The notes below the pieces were generated by a model. It saw only the letters and a program-made list of their open reading frames with translations, did not search any database and was not told the DNA's origin. The position numbers were made by a program, and so were the translations under genes. From Dactylis glomerata (Eukaryota > Streptophyta > Magnoliopsida > Poales > Poaceae), in contig QXEO01001030.1 of the NCBI GenBank assembly GCA_007115705.1, positions 839,353 through 903,352 of the forward strand: a stretch of DNA of 64,000 nucleotides, read 5' to 3'. Every line of letters begins with the position of its first letter. The first letter of the stretch is position 1. This document shows, in pieces, positions 22,107 through 32,817 of the stretch.

Positions 22107-22649
22107 ATCCCCCAACAGATCTCAAATGCCCATTTAGAGATTTGCCAAACCTCACTACTTGTTTATATACCAGTGTTTCAGCAGAGAATGTTAAGTTGAA
22201 CTTCCGCCTAGAACCTTAAGCTACGTCTATCAGCAACTTGAACAATGGACTACGCCTTGAATTGCAAGTTTTGTGCGTCAAGATTTCACTCAAAGTTATA
22301 ACCAGTACATGGCTGCCAGTAGCCTACCCCGCGGGTTGGAGCATATGCGTCGTACTCCATGGTCTCTTCATGAGTTTACTAGAGACCACCCAAATCTCAT
22401 AGACTGCGACGTTTAACAGTCGGGCTCATATAGGTGTGTTCTTTCAAGAATGCTCTGTAGGACAGCATCTTTGCTAATCATAGCCAACAGAAACACATTA
22501 AGGCATATTGTCAACCTGCCTTACAGATTTTGAGAGTAATGCATCTTCACATAGAGAGGGTTACAGGATACTCTCCTCAGTTAAACCACTAGCTTGTTTT
22601 TTCCAGGTGCTAATTCACGGGATCTCTGATCATAAAGGTTGGGTTACCA
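22107..22649 (-). other. Copia 3' untranslated region and polypurine tract
   Basis: The polypurine tract reads TGTTGGGGGAT on the minus strand, directly against the LTR. The rest, between the pol stop codon and the tract, contains no gene. The same region recurs at 50729-51268 and 57455-57997. Confidence 0.75.
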
Positions 22650-24147
22650 CTATGGCATAACATCTATGGGTCTCAAACCCATCTCCCTCGATGCACTGTC
22701 TATCACATTGCATGATAGTTCCTTTGTAAAGGGATCTGCCAGGTTTTTGTCTGTTTGAATATACGTAACAGTTATTACTCCGGAGTTTCGCAATTTCCTG
22801 GCAGACTTCAAACGTCTTTTAACGTGTCTTGATGACTTCGCGTTATCCTTAGAATTGTTCACTTTGACAATAACTGTTTGATTGTCACAATTCAAGAGGA
22901 TGGCCGGCACAGGTTTTTCAACCACCGGCAAGTCCATCAAGAGCTCACGCAGCCATTCTGACTCTACAGTGGCTGTGTCTAAAGCAGTAAGTTCTGCTTC
23001 CATAGTTGACCTCGTCAATATGGTTTGCCTACATGATCTCCATGATACAGCGCCACCTCCAAAGGTAAACACATACCCACTAGTGGCTTTGATATCATCT
23101 ACATAAGAGATCCAATTTGCGTCACTATATCCTTCAAGCACAGCAGGGTGCCCTGAATAGTAAATCCCGTAACTCATTGTACCACATAGATAGTGCATGA
23201 CCCTTTCAAGTGCATGCCAATGATCAATACCCGGGTTTGACATGAACCTACTCAACTTGCTCACAGCAAAAGAGATGTCAGGACTTGTCGCGCTCGCTAA
23301 GTACATGAGTGAACCAACGATCTGAGAATATCTCAGTTGATCTGTTGGTTCGTTCTTGTTCTTACGTAATATCACATTGGGATCATAAGGTGTTGGAGAA
23401 GACTTGCTATCAATAAAGCCAAATCGGCTCAAGATCTTCTCAACATAGTGAGATTGCGATAAAGTAATCCCACTCTCGTTCTTATTCAGCTTGATGTTCA
23501 GGATCACATCAGCTTCTCCTAGATCTTTCATATCAAAGCACTTTGACAAGAAAGACTTGACCTCATGTATTACTTTCATGTTTGTACCAAAGATGAGAAT
23601 ATCATCAACGTACAAACACAATATAACACCTTCGCCCCCACCATGGCGATAGTAGACGCACTTGTCAGCCTCATTAATGACAAAGCCAACAGAAGTTAAA
23701 GTTCTGTCAAACTTCTCATGCCATTGCTTAGGTGCTTGTTTCAGGCCATATAAAGATTTTAGCAACTTGCACACCTTTCTCTCTTCACCTTTTACCACAA
23801 ATCCATCAGGCTGATCCATATAGATTTCCTCTTCCAACTCTCCATTAAGGAAAGCTGTCTTTACATCCATTTGATGAACGATAAGACCATAGGAGGGAGC
23901 CATGGAAAGTAGTACTCGAATGGTGGTTAGTCTTGCGACAGGTGAATAGGTGTCAAAGTAATCTTCGCCTTCTCTCTGTGTGTGTAGCCTTTCGCTACAA
24001 GTCTCGCCTTATACTTCTCAATAGTACCATCAGGCCTTAGCTTCTTCTTGAACACCCATTTGCAGCCCACCGGCTTACAGCCATGGGGGCACTCAGATAA
24101 TTCCCATGTTCCATTAGAAAGAATCGAGTCCATCTCATTTTGGACAG
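22650..24147 (-). pseudogene. Copia reverse transcriptase / RNase H (copy 1), frameshifted
   Basis: The upstream piece (24147-23927) begins the RVT_2 domain with NGTWELSECPHGCKPVGCKW and KARLVAKGYTH. A frameshift follows, then a 417-residue frame from 23903 with MDVKTAFLNGELEEEIYMDQP, LYGLKQAPKQWH, and the catalytic LYVDDILIFG at residues 97-106. The C-terminal RNase H part has EGYSDANWISYVDDIKATSG, TMEAELTALDTATVESEWL and KNLADPFTK. It would copy element RNA into DNA. Catalytic aspartates are present but the frameshift near 23930 and the solo LTR separate it from integrase. The reading ends at a stop just before the 3' untranslated region. Confidence 0.93.
24143..24147. other. Target-site duplication GACAG, left (solo LTR)
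   Basis: GACAG lies before TGATGACG and again after ACGTATCA at 25709-25713. Confidence 0.93.
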
Positions 24148-25708
24148 TGATGACGCGGTATTGAAGGTGCTAGAGAACTTAATTGCGTTTGTAGATGAAG
24201 TAAATGACCGGCCAGTTGGAAACCCCAAGAGCAAGGTTTGATGAATATAGCAGCAAGTTTTTCCCTCAGTAATGAAACCAAGGTTATCAATCCAGTAGGA
24301 GGATGACAATACGACCGAAGGGGATGCCCGCTAGCTTCGCGACAGCTCCGGACAATTTATAGGGCGCCTCGTCCAAGCTTTGCTTTGCGAGCGGCAATGT
24401 GGAACCTGCACACAACACAACCAAATACTTTGTTCCCAACTTACGATGAGGTTGTCAGTCTCACCGGTTTGCTTGAAACAAAGGGTATGAGCGTATCGAG
24501 TGGAAAGTGATAATAGTATGCGAGTAAAGTAAACAGTGCGAGTAAAGTAAACAGGTGATGGCAATATATAGGAAATAGGACCGGGGTCCACAGTTCGCTA
24601 GTGGTGTCTCTCCATAAGATAAAATAACACATGCTGGGTAAACAAATTACAGTTGGGCAATTGATAGAATAAAGACAACGTGCATATGTCGAGAGGATCA
24701 CTATGAGATTTACTCTGGGCATTACAACAAGATACATAGACCGCCATCCAACTGCATCTATGACTAATAATCCACTTGTGGCGAATCAATCCGAGAACTC
24801 CACAAGTATTAAGTTGCGAACAATAGATAATTGCATTAAACAAAGTGTGTAATGTAAACCAAGCATATGCCCTTGAGCATATGAATGTTGTTTTCCCCCT
24901 AGTAGCAACAACACATCTACAACCTTAGAGGTTTTTGTCACTCCCCCAGATTAAATAGAGGCATGAACCCACTATCGAGCATAAATACCCCCTCTTGGAG
25001 TCACTAGCAACTACTCGGCCAAGATAGCTACTAACAACGGAGAGCATGCAAGATCATAAACAACATAGAGATAACATAAGATAATATTCAGTACATCAAC
25101 TCAATCATAACACCAATATTCATCGGATCCCAATAAACACAACATGTAGAATTACATAACGGTGATCTCGATCATGTAAAGCAGCTCACGAGATCTAAAC
25201 ATGAAGCACATGGTGGAGAATACAACCAACTAGCTACTGTTATGGACCCATAGTCCAAGGTAGACTACTCACTCATCGCGCCGGATGCAAGCATGGCGAT
25301 GAAGAAGACCTCCGGTGGCGATTCCCCTCTCCGGCAGGGTGCCGGGAAGAGCTTCTGGACCCTCCCGATCTTCGGGTCGACGGCGGCGGCGGATCGTGAT
25401 GTGTTCCGTGCCCCCTGGTGGTGTGGCCCACTAGTGGCTCCTCTCCATCTCTCCTTCGGTGTTCTGGAAGCTCCGTGAAATATCTGGACGTCTCGCTTTT
25501 GTTTCGTCCAATTCCGAGAATATTTCCTGTGTAACTTTTCTAAAACACAAAAACAGCAGAAAATAGGGAACTCGCACTGTGGCATCTCGTTAATAGGTTA
25601 GTTCCGAAAAATGCATAAAAATGCCACGAAGTGTAACAAAACACTAAGCAAATGGTGTAAAAACAAGCATGGAGCATCAAAAATTATGGATACGTTGGAG
25701 ACGTATCA
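24148..25708 (-). mobile_element. Solo LTR, 1.56 kb, inserted in Copia pol (copy 1)
   Basis: A TG...CA unit with a perfect 5-bp duplication and no internal region is a solo LTR, formed when LTRs of a full element recombine. On the minus strand its first 200 bases (TGATACGTCTCCAACG onward) resemble the LTR start of the gypsy element at 13485-14920 and the LTR fragment at 37743, so the family is related to that gypsy group. It splits the integrase and RT parts of the Copia polyprotein. ORFs in it are shadows. Confidence 0.92.
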
Positions 25709-26692
25709 GACAGCTTCTTTCCAATCATCTGCATCTGGTGATGCATATACCTCAGTAATGGACTTGGGAGTATCATCCACAAGGTACACAATAAAATCAT
25801 CACCAAAGGACTTTGCAGTCCTTCGTCTCTTGCTCCTTGTAGGAGCTTCATTGTCATCCTTCTCATGAACGTTCTCAAAAATGTTCTCATATGGTTGCTC
25901 AAAATAATCATCAGATGTACTAGATTCAGGAATTATCTCAAAAGAAAATCTAGCAGTGCTATGCATATCTTTCATAGGAAACATATTCTCAAAAAATGTT
26001 GCATCACGAGATTCCATTATAGTGTCAACATACATATCAGGTACCTCGGATTTAACTACTAAAAATCTATAGCCAATGCTCCGCTGAGCATAACCTAGAA
26101 AGATGCAATCCACTGTCTTTGGTCCGAGTTTGCGTTTCTTTGGGATGGGAATATTAACCTTCGCCAAGCATCCCCAAGTGCGCAAATACAAAAGTGATGG
26201 CTTTCTCCCAACCCACTCCTCATAAGGGGTTTTCTCTTTATTCTTGTTAGGAACTCTATTCAGGACATGACATGCAGTCAACAAAGCCTCCCCCCACCAT
26301 GCCTTTGATAAACCAGCAGTGTCGAGCATGGAATTCACCAAGTCAGACAGCGTGCAGTTTTTCCTCTCGGCCACCCCATTAGATTGGGGCGAGTAGGGAG
26401 GCGTCCTCTCATGAATAATACCATGTTCCTCATAGAATTTGTCAAAGATTTTAGGAAAATACTCTCCACCACGATCCGACCTAAGACGCTTGATCTTTCT
26501 CTCTAGTTGATTTTCGACTTCGGCCTTATAAATTTTAAAGTAGTCTAAAGCTTCATCTTTAGTTTGCAATAAGTAAACATAGCAAAATCTAGTCGCATCA
26601 TCAATCAATGTCATGAAATATCTCTTTTCACCTTTTGTCAACACACCATTCATCTCGCATAGATCAGAATGTATGAGTTCTAGAGGTGCCAA
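25706..26692 (-). pseudogene. Copia integrase core (copy 1)
   Basis: This 328-residue frame has the full catalytic triad: Asp10 in LELIHSDLCEMNG, Asp73 in RSDRGGEYFP and Glu109 in QSNGVAERKN, with the exact D-x35-E spacing of retroviral-type integrases. Downstream are the GKTP-like KTPYEEWVGRKPS and GYAQRSIGYRFL motifs usual in Copia integrases. It would insert element DNA. The ORF ends artificially in the solo LTR, and an upstream stop separates it from the zinc-binding region. The ATG is internal to the polyprotein. Confidence 0.93.
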
Positions 26693-26719
26693 GTTTCTTT
26701 CCTCGGCCGCCGTATGAGG

Positions 26720-27076
26720 CTAACGAGGTTGCTTCGATTGCACACAACTATGGCACTTAGAACCTTTGGCAATAGTGAATTTCAAAATTAAACTCATGCT
26801 GGATAACCGAGACATCAAACCAAAGTTAATGTGACATAAACGAGAATGCCAAACACTGGTATCATCATTAACACCGCCACAAATATGGTTCACGGATTTA
26901 TTACAGAAATCTGAAAGTGAAAAGCAGAACAAGCCTCCGCACTCATAGCCTTTTCCAATAAATTGTCCATGCTTGGAAACGACTACCTTATTCGACTCTA
27001 AAACAACCTTAAACCCATCTCTGCAGAGAAGGGAACCGCTAACAAGATTCTTGTTCATAGAAGGGACATGCTGCAC
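26720..27076 (-). pseudogene. Copia GAG-pre-integrase zinc-binding region (copy 1)
   Basis: This 118-residue frame includes LVSGSLLCRDGFKVVLES and the HHCC zinc site: H in WHSRLCHIN and the C-x2-C of KCHSCVQSKQPR. It is the N-terminal, zinc-binding part of integrase. Stops lie on both sides of it, so the polyprotein is interrupted. Confidence 0.9.
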
Positions 27077-27085
27077 GTTCCTCAG

Positions 27086-27343
27086 CTACACGATCTTCCC
27101 CAAAGTGAACTTTAGATCTACCGTGCCAACACCACGAACAGAGGCATGTGACCCATTGCCCATTAGGACGGAGGAATCCCGTGCGGCCTGGTAAGAAGTG
27201 AACATAGATATGTCAGCACACACATGAACGTTAGCACCCGTATCAATCCACCAAGAGGGAGATTGAAATACCGAAAGAACAGTAAATAGATTACCATACC
27301 CATCAGTATTGCTAGCAGTCACGACGTTGACATTCTTGGCCAT
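27086..27343 (-). pseudogene. Copia aspartic protease (copy 1)
   Basis: This frame holds the WWIDTGANVHVCADISMF active-site region (Asp-Thr-Gly at residues 34-36), characteristic of Copia proteases, and a MGNGSHASVRGVGTV segment. It would cleave the polyprotein. An in-frame stop follows VDLKFTLGKIV. Confidence 0.9.
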
Positions 27344-27414
27344 TTTCCCTCTGTGATCTGCGCGTTTTGGGCAGTCCTTGGAAAAGTGGCCGGGCTCTCT
27401 ACAAGTGAAACAAG

Positions 27415-28146
27415 TCAGATCACTCCTGTCCCTATTCGGCTTCTTCTTCTTGAAGGTGTAGTCTTTACAGGCTTGTTGAAAGAGGGCTTGAAGTTCCCTT
27501 TATTCTTGCCTGAGGATTTGCCCTTCTGCTGCACAAAGTTAGCAGTAGCATGACCCTCTCCTTTCTCAGTAGTGTCCTTAGCACGAGCCTTCTCCTCAAC
27601 ATCAAGGGACGCTATCAGATTTTCAACTGATATCTCCTGTCTCTTGTGTTTGAGAGCTGTGGCGAAGTTCCTCCATGAAGGGGGCAACTTAGCAATAATG
27701 CAACCCGCCACAAACTTGTCGGGTAAGGCACACTTAAGGAGTTTGAGCTCTTTGGCAATGCACTGTATCTCATGAGCTTGTTGAACCACAGGAAGGTCCT
27801 TAGTCATCTTAAAATCATGAAAGCTCTCCATGATGTACAGTTCACTGCCAGCATCTGCAGCACCAAACTTGGCGTTCAGTGCGTCCTAGAGCTCCTTCCC
27901 GTCTTTTATGTGCATAAACACATCACACAGACGGTCAGCAAGAATGCGCAGAATGCATCCCACAAAGATAGTATTGGCTTCCTCGAACTTTTTCTGATCA
28001 TCCTCAGACATAGTTCCTTCAGGTTTGCCTTTACTAATCTGGAACACTTTCATCGTGGTCAGCCAAAGCTCAGCTTTGTACTGCCACCTCTTGAAGTGCA
28101 CACCGGTAAATTTATCCGGCCTCAGTGCATCAGTAAAACCAGCCAT
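27415..28146 (-). pseudogene. Copia gag (UBN2 type) with zinc knuckle, interrupted (copy 1)
   Basis: The start MAGFTDALRPDKFTGVHFKR is followed by YKAELWLTTMKVF and, after an amber codon at 27886-27888, by ELYIMESFHDFKM, KLPPSWRNFATALKHKRQE and a basic stretch (KGKSSGKNKGNFKPSFN). Relatives usually read a tryptophan codon at the amber position, a single-base change. A frameshift near 27460 separates the knuckle CFTCREPGHFSKDC (about 27415-27374). Gag would form the particle and bind RNA. A longer ORF running back into the LTR is a frame continuation and not the natural start. Confidence 0.88.
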
Positions 28147-28185
28147 TGATAATTTAGGAAATTGCCTACAATTAGGTTTTTGGAT

Positions 28186-29232
28186 TGTTGGAGAATTAGG
28201 CACAATTTCCATGATTAATTCCAAGATATTAAACATGACAATACCAGCTACTACCACATGTAACTCGAACATACTAGATGTACTAAACAACAAGATGAAC
28301 GGAAACAAGTAGCAGCTAAACATGTACTCGCAGAACATGATGAACAGACGAACAGTAGTAGACCGCACGTACCGTTCGTTCAGAGATGTAGTTGTTGCAG
28401 TAACGTTGTAGATCACAACGTTGGAGTAGACCGGTCGAAGCAGACGGCGATGAAGATGGCGGTAGGCTGCACCGCCCGACTTGGATGGAAGACGACCTGT
28501 GATGAAGAGCTTGAGTAGTCGCGCAGAGCGCTTCCCAAAAACCTAATTCGCCCTCTCCCGTACAAGATTGCAAAGGCGAGTGGTTCCGGAGACCTGCTCT
28601 CCCGTACGCTGGTGCACGCCGGTGCTCGGGATGAGGTAGACTACGGAGGCGGCGCAAGCAGCGAGAGGTGGCAAAACCCTAGATCGGTTTCAGGTGTGTG
28701 CGGCGGTAGCCGGGCAAGAGTTTATATAGGCGGCGCAGCAGAGAAACCCTAGGCAACGTGGGCCACGCCCACGTCGCACGCCCGAGTCGGTTACAGCAGC
28801 CCACGATCCGGGAGCGACCCGAACCGGCTAGCTGTGACACGTCCGTCAAGGACTCGGTCAAATGCTCGGTTTTCCTGTGCACCAAAAAGATAAGCTCGGC
28901 TCCGAGGCTCAATTCCACAAACCGTGGCGTGCGCGTCGTGACGTGTCGAGTCGAGTCGAGACGAGACGAGACGAGCGAGCGAGGAGGAGGAGCGCACATG
29001 TGGCACTTCTCTTCTCACTCACTTACCAAGTGGTGCAACACCCCACCTTATATGTTGGTCTACGTCTCTCCCAACTTTCCATGTGGGACTAAACTTAGCT
29101 CCCACCCCTTGCCTTTGTGCAGCCAAAAACTTGGGCTACATGTCACATGGGCTTACACACATGGGCTTTGAGATTTCTAGGAATTTCTGAAATCTAGTAT
29201 GGGCCAAGCTGAAATGGCCCAATATTTCAACA
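28186..29232 (-). repeat. Copia 5' LTR (copy 1)
   Basis: This 1047-bp LTR has a longer pentanucleotide run (about 28939-28988) than its partner. It would hold the promoter of the element. Confidence 0.93.
28721..28728 (-). promoter_or_regulatory. TATA box of the Copia 5' LTR
   Basis: TATATAAA occurs on the minus strand in the context CCGCCTATATAAACTCTTGC. The same motif stands in the other LTR at 21598-21605 and in all copies. Confidence 0.7.
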
Positions 29233-29237
29233 CGGAT
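29233..29237. other. Target-site duplication CGGAT, right (Copia, copy 1)
   Basis: It exactly repeats the bases left of the element. Confidence 0.93.
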
Positions 29238-29269
29238 AAATATCTGAATTTTCTTGTCAACACATTACA

Positions 29270-29445
29270 TCATATGGTTGCTTTACTAAATTTGAACAAG
29301 TCTCTGTCGTGCTGCCTGGCCGCCATGAGCGCGTGCGTAGACGCACGCTTGGCGAGTTCGGCGAGGCGGCGCTCCTCGTTCTCCAGATACCAGCGAGCGC
29401 CAAGGAAGTTCTTGGGGAGGACGTTGCGACAGCGTCATGGAGAAG
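29270..29445 (-). pseudogene. Copia-type gag (UBN2-like) pseudogene, 3' fragment (copy 1)
   Basis: On the minus strand this reads an open, charged helical segment (ARWYLENEERRLAELAKRAS) ending in a TGA at 29272-29270. It is the continuation of the pseudogene at 32272-32980 beyond the LINE insertion. The assignment rests on continuity across the LINE target duplication more than on a domain hit. Confidence 0.5.
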
Positions 29446-29454
29446 CTTGGCGAC
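29446..29454. other. LINE target-site duplication CTTGGCGAC, left
   Basis: These nine bases recur directly after the poly(A) at 32263-32271. Confidence 0.9.
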
Positions 29455-32262
29455 CTAAGCTAACTAAGGTGGCTAAAAGTCTAAGATCTTGGAGTAGGTC
29501 CTTCTCTTCGAATGTCAAGCTTCACCTACACATGGGGCTTGAGTTAATCCTCCGGTTTAATGAGGCACAAGACTTCCGCGCCCTTTCTCCGGAGGGCATG
29601 ACATTAGAAAAATCCTCAAAAGGAGGGTCACAAGCTTGGCCATTATGAAGAGGGGTAGAAAGAAACAAAGTGCCCGGATGGTAAACTTAAAAGAAGGCGA
29701 CGCCAACACTAAATATTTTCACATGAAAATCAATGCTAGAAGAATGAGAAACTTCATCCTTCGTTTAAAGAGGGGTTCGGGATGGGTCACCAAGCATGAG
29801 GACATTGAGCAAACCATTCACACGCACTTCAAAGAGAGCATGAAGAGAGGACCAAGACGGTCGCGTGATTTTAATTGGGGCAACCTCCATGTTCCAAAAT
29901 GCGACCTCTCTAGCCTTGCCGACGATTTCACGAAAGAGGAGGTTCATGGGGCTATTAGAGCCTTGCCTTCCGACAAGGCGCCGGGACCGGATGGGTTCAC
30001 CGGAGTGTTTTTTAAAGCTTGTTGGGGCACCATCAAGGAAGGCCTTATGAAAGTCATCAACCTCTTCTCCAATCTCCATTCCGAGAATTTTCATTGGCTC
30101 AACTCTGCAAACATTGTCTTGATCCCAAAGAAAGAAGGGGTGAATCCATCTCTGAATTTAGGCCCATTAGCCTCATCCATGTCGTGGCCAAGATTATCAC
30201 AAAAATTATGGCAACCCGTCTTGCCCCTTTCATGAATGTCCTAATATCAAGGTCCCAAAGCGCCTTCATCAAGACGAGAAGCATCCATGAGAACTACCTT
30301 TATGTGCGCAACTATGCGAGGTGGCTTCACAAGGCAAAAACCCCGGCCTTGTTGCTAAAATTTGACATTAAGAAGGCATTTGACTGCGTGCGATGGGACT
30401 ACATTGTGGACTTCCTCCAACGACTTGTCTTCCCACCAAGATTCCAAAATTGGCTCGTGGCAATCCTACACTCCGCAACTTCTAGGGTCCTCTTGAATGG
30501 AGTGTCGGGATCCCCGATTTACCATGGATGAGGCTTGCGTCAAGGAGACCCCCTCTCACTGCTACTTTTTGTCCTTGCAATTGACCCACTTCAAGCCATC
30601 CTTGCCAAATCGACAGAGAACGGAGATCTTCATCGCCTATGGGGGCGTGACACTACTTTGCGCACCTCCCTTTATGCCAATGATGAGGTCATCTTTATGG
30701 CCCCTAGAAAAGATCATATGGAGATGCTCTCCCGCATTCTCAAAGACTTCAGAGAGGTGACCGGCCCTGTCACCAATGTTCAAAAGAGTATGGTGGTGCC
30801 CATTCGATGCTCTGAGATTAACCTTGAATAAATCCTCAATGGTTTCCCCGTGTTGCACTCTTCATTCCCTATTAGATATTTGGGGCTACCTCTTTCGGTC
30901 CACCGGCTTTGTAGCGGTGAATTCCAATATATTGTTGACAAGATGGAAAGCAAACTTACATTAGGGCAAGGAAAGTACATAAACACCGCTGAAAGAGTGG
31001 AATTGGTCAAATCCGTCATCACATCCCAAGCCATCTACCCACTTACCGCCTTGCGGTTCCAAAGGGCATCTTGAAGGCCATGACGAAGCTAGAACGAGCA
31101 TTTGTGTGGGTGGCTTCGGCCAAGGTTTCCGGGGGGATGCAAGTTAAATGGGATGTTGTGTGCTCTCCAAAGAATATGGGAGGCCTTGGAATATTAAACC
31201 TAGAGAAGTTTGGGAAAGCGCTAAGGGCTAGATGGACTTGGCATGAATGGACGGACCTAGGACGCACTTGGGTTGGTTTGGGGAACCCTTGCAACAAGGA
31301 AGATATGAGCCTATTCTACAATAGCATTAACTTGAGCATTGGTGACGGGAAGACCACAAAGTTTTGGCATGCCCCATGGCTCGACGGGCTTATTCCTAAA
31401 GACATCGCCCCATCCATATTCACCATCTCCAAGAAGAAGAATATCTCCGTGAGGATAGGGCTTGAGCAAGACTTTTGGATTTCGAACCTCTCTTTCAAGG
31501 ATGGGATTGATGTGACTCACATTATGGAGTTCTCAAACTTATGGACAAAAATTCAAGAAATCCACCTTACCGATGAGCCAGACTCTATTACTTGGAGACT
31601 CTTTGCTACTGGTACATACTCCTCTTCTACGGCCTACATAGCTCAATTCACCGCTACTCCAACCTCCTTTATGGTACCGGCGGTTTGGGCTAATTGGGCT
31701 CCTCCAAAATGTAAAACTTTCGCTTGGTTGATCCTCCAAAATAAGGTGTGGACGTCGGATCGCCTATTGCGGAGGGGGTGGCCAAATTGTGGACCTTGCC
31801 AACTTTGCAAAAGAGAAACGAAATCGGCGGCCCATCTCATTTTCAAGTGTAGATACTCCATTCGAGTTTGGAATGGCTTAAGAGATTGGCTCGGCCTAGT
31901 GGATTTCGACACGAGCCTTTGGAGCAACTTTGACAACCTCCATGAGTGGTGGTGTGCAATCTCCGGAGCCCATGGTAGATGGCGGAAGTGCCTAACATCC
32001 TTGCTCCTCCCCACCGCGTGGGAGCTTTGGAACGAAAGAAATGCGATAGTATTAAAAAATGTAGCCTCCATGCCCGCTTTGATTATTTCTTCCATTAAGA
32101 GTAGCGCCGCCCTTTGGGGAATAGCCAGAGCCAAGTATTTGAGCGCATTAATGCCGTGAGAGTAGGACATTGTGTTAGGAGCGGAGCTCCTTGTAACCTA
32201 AACTCTCTTTCTCCTCCTTAATTAATGGAATAGGCAAATCTTTTGCCTCGTTTCAAAAAAAA
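29455..32262 (+). mobile_element. 5'-truncated LINE (L1-type non-LTR retrotransposon), copy 1
   Basis: A 2.8-kb plus-strand element with part of ORF2, a short 3' untranslated region and a terminal A8 tail is flanked by a 9-bp duplication. The endonuclease and ORF1 are missing, the usual result of incomplete reverse transcription. Confidence 0.93.
29636..32159 (+). pseudogene. LINE ORF2 remnant: reverse transcriptase and zf-RVT (copy 1)
   Basis: Frames in sequence carry RT motifs: PSDKAPGPDGFTGVFFKACW (start of the RT core), a FRPISLIHVVAKIITKIMAT segment, LLKFDIKKAFDCVRWDYI, and MRQGDPLSLLLFVLAIDPLQ. The catalytic box reads YANDEVIF where plant LINEs have YADD, so one metal-binding Asp has become Asn. 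The last 362-residue frame contains the plant LINE C-terminal zinc-finger region (APPKCKTFAWLILQNKVWT, then CQLCKRETKSAAHLIFKC). Several frameshifts and a TGA/TAG separate the pieces. The protein would have reverse transcribed LINE RNA at the nick site. Confidence 0.92.
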
Positions 32263-32271
32263 CTTGGCGAC
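32263..32271. other. LINE target-site duplication CTTGGCGAC, right
   Basis: It follows the poly(A) tail directly and matches the left copy. Confidence 0.9.
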
Positions 32272-32651
32272 GAGTTGTTGCCTGCTGGTCGGTCGAAGAT
32301 GGGAGAGCAGACGTCGCAGAGGGTGTCGGCTAACATGTTCAGTTGGCAAAGTATTCTGAGGTGGAGCATTCATCATAGAACAGCCGTGAAAGTCCTGTTG
32401 GCGTACATGGCACGCTGCAGGTTGTAGTCGAGGAAGAGGTTATAGATGGTGTTCCAACATACGTAAAAAGTCTGAGGAACGGATGATCATGTCATGGATA
32501 TCCTTGGGGACAGTGTTGTAGAACCAAGGGCCGATAATGTGGTCGATGCACGTCCACTTGATGTCGTCAACATGGTTGCGAACATCGGTCGAGCCATCAA
32601 TATGGTCCAGGAGGCTGAACTTGCAGCAGAAGTGAACCATGAAGAGGGTGC

Positions 32652-32667
32652 TCCAGATTGTGTAGTT
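32652..32667. other. SINE target-site duplication, left
   Basis: TCCAGATTGTGTAGTT, 16 bases, is repeated exactly at 32818-32833. Confidence 0.93.
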
Positions 32668-32817
32668 TTTTTTGAAAGAAAAGCGGTGGGGAAGACCCCC
32701 ACAGCGAGTTTTTTTAAAATAAATAATAAGAACCCAAATTCGCATCCGTGGGGATTTAAACCTGGGTGCCTGGGTTGTATATCCACTCCCATAGCCAGTT
32801 GAGCTAGGCTCACTTCT
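32668..32817 (-). mobile_element. tRNA-derived SINE, Au-like (copy 1)
   Basis: The minus strand starts GTGAGCCTAGCTCAACTGG, containing a pol III A box (TAGCTCAACTGG). A B box (GGTTTAAATCCC) follows about 40 bases later, and the body ends in a T/A-rich tail. The 16-bp target duplication indicates LINE-dependent insertion. The length of about 150 bases and the GAGCCTAGCTCA head are like Au SINEs of grasses. Confidence 0.88.

Larger units (their letters stand above)
21063..29232 (-). mobile_element. Copia LTR retrotransposon, 8.2 kb with a nested solo LTR (copy 1)
   Basis: LTRs of 1044 and 1047 bases with TGTTG...CAACA ends and a 5-bp target duplication enclose a gag-protease-integrase-RT-RNase H order, which defines Copia. 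The element reads on the minus strand. It is dead: an amber codon in gag, a frameshift before the zinc knuckle, stops after protease and before integrase, a 1.56-kb solo LTR between integrase and RT, and a frameshift in RT. The LTRs differ at dozens of positions, so insertion is older than the block duplication. The sequence just inside the 5' LTR does not match the usual TGGTATCAGAGC primer site. The target lies between the convergent host gene and the UBN2-like pseudogene. Confidence 0.95.

Noticed and set aside
28316..28657. 113-codon ORF repeated in each Copia LTR (also 21193-21534, 44734-45075, 56541-56882)
   Set aside because: It tracks the LTR and ends at no coding feature; most likely part of the untranslated leader and GC-rich R/U5 sequence.
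29199..29648. 149-codon ORF starting in the Copia LTR and running into the LINE
   Set aside because: It crosses three unrelated sequences (LTR end, UBN2-like fragment, LINE start), so it cannot be a natural gene.
32668..32817. Functional tRNA gene
   Set aside because: A and B boxes are present but the body does not fold as a tRNA and a 16-bp target duplication shows a SINE.
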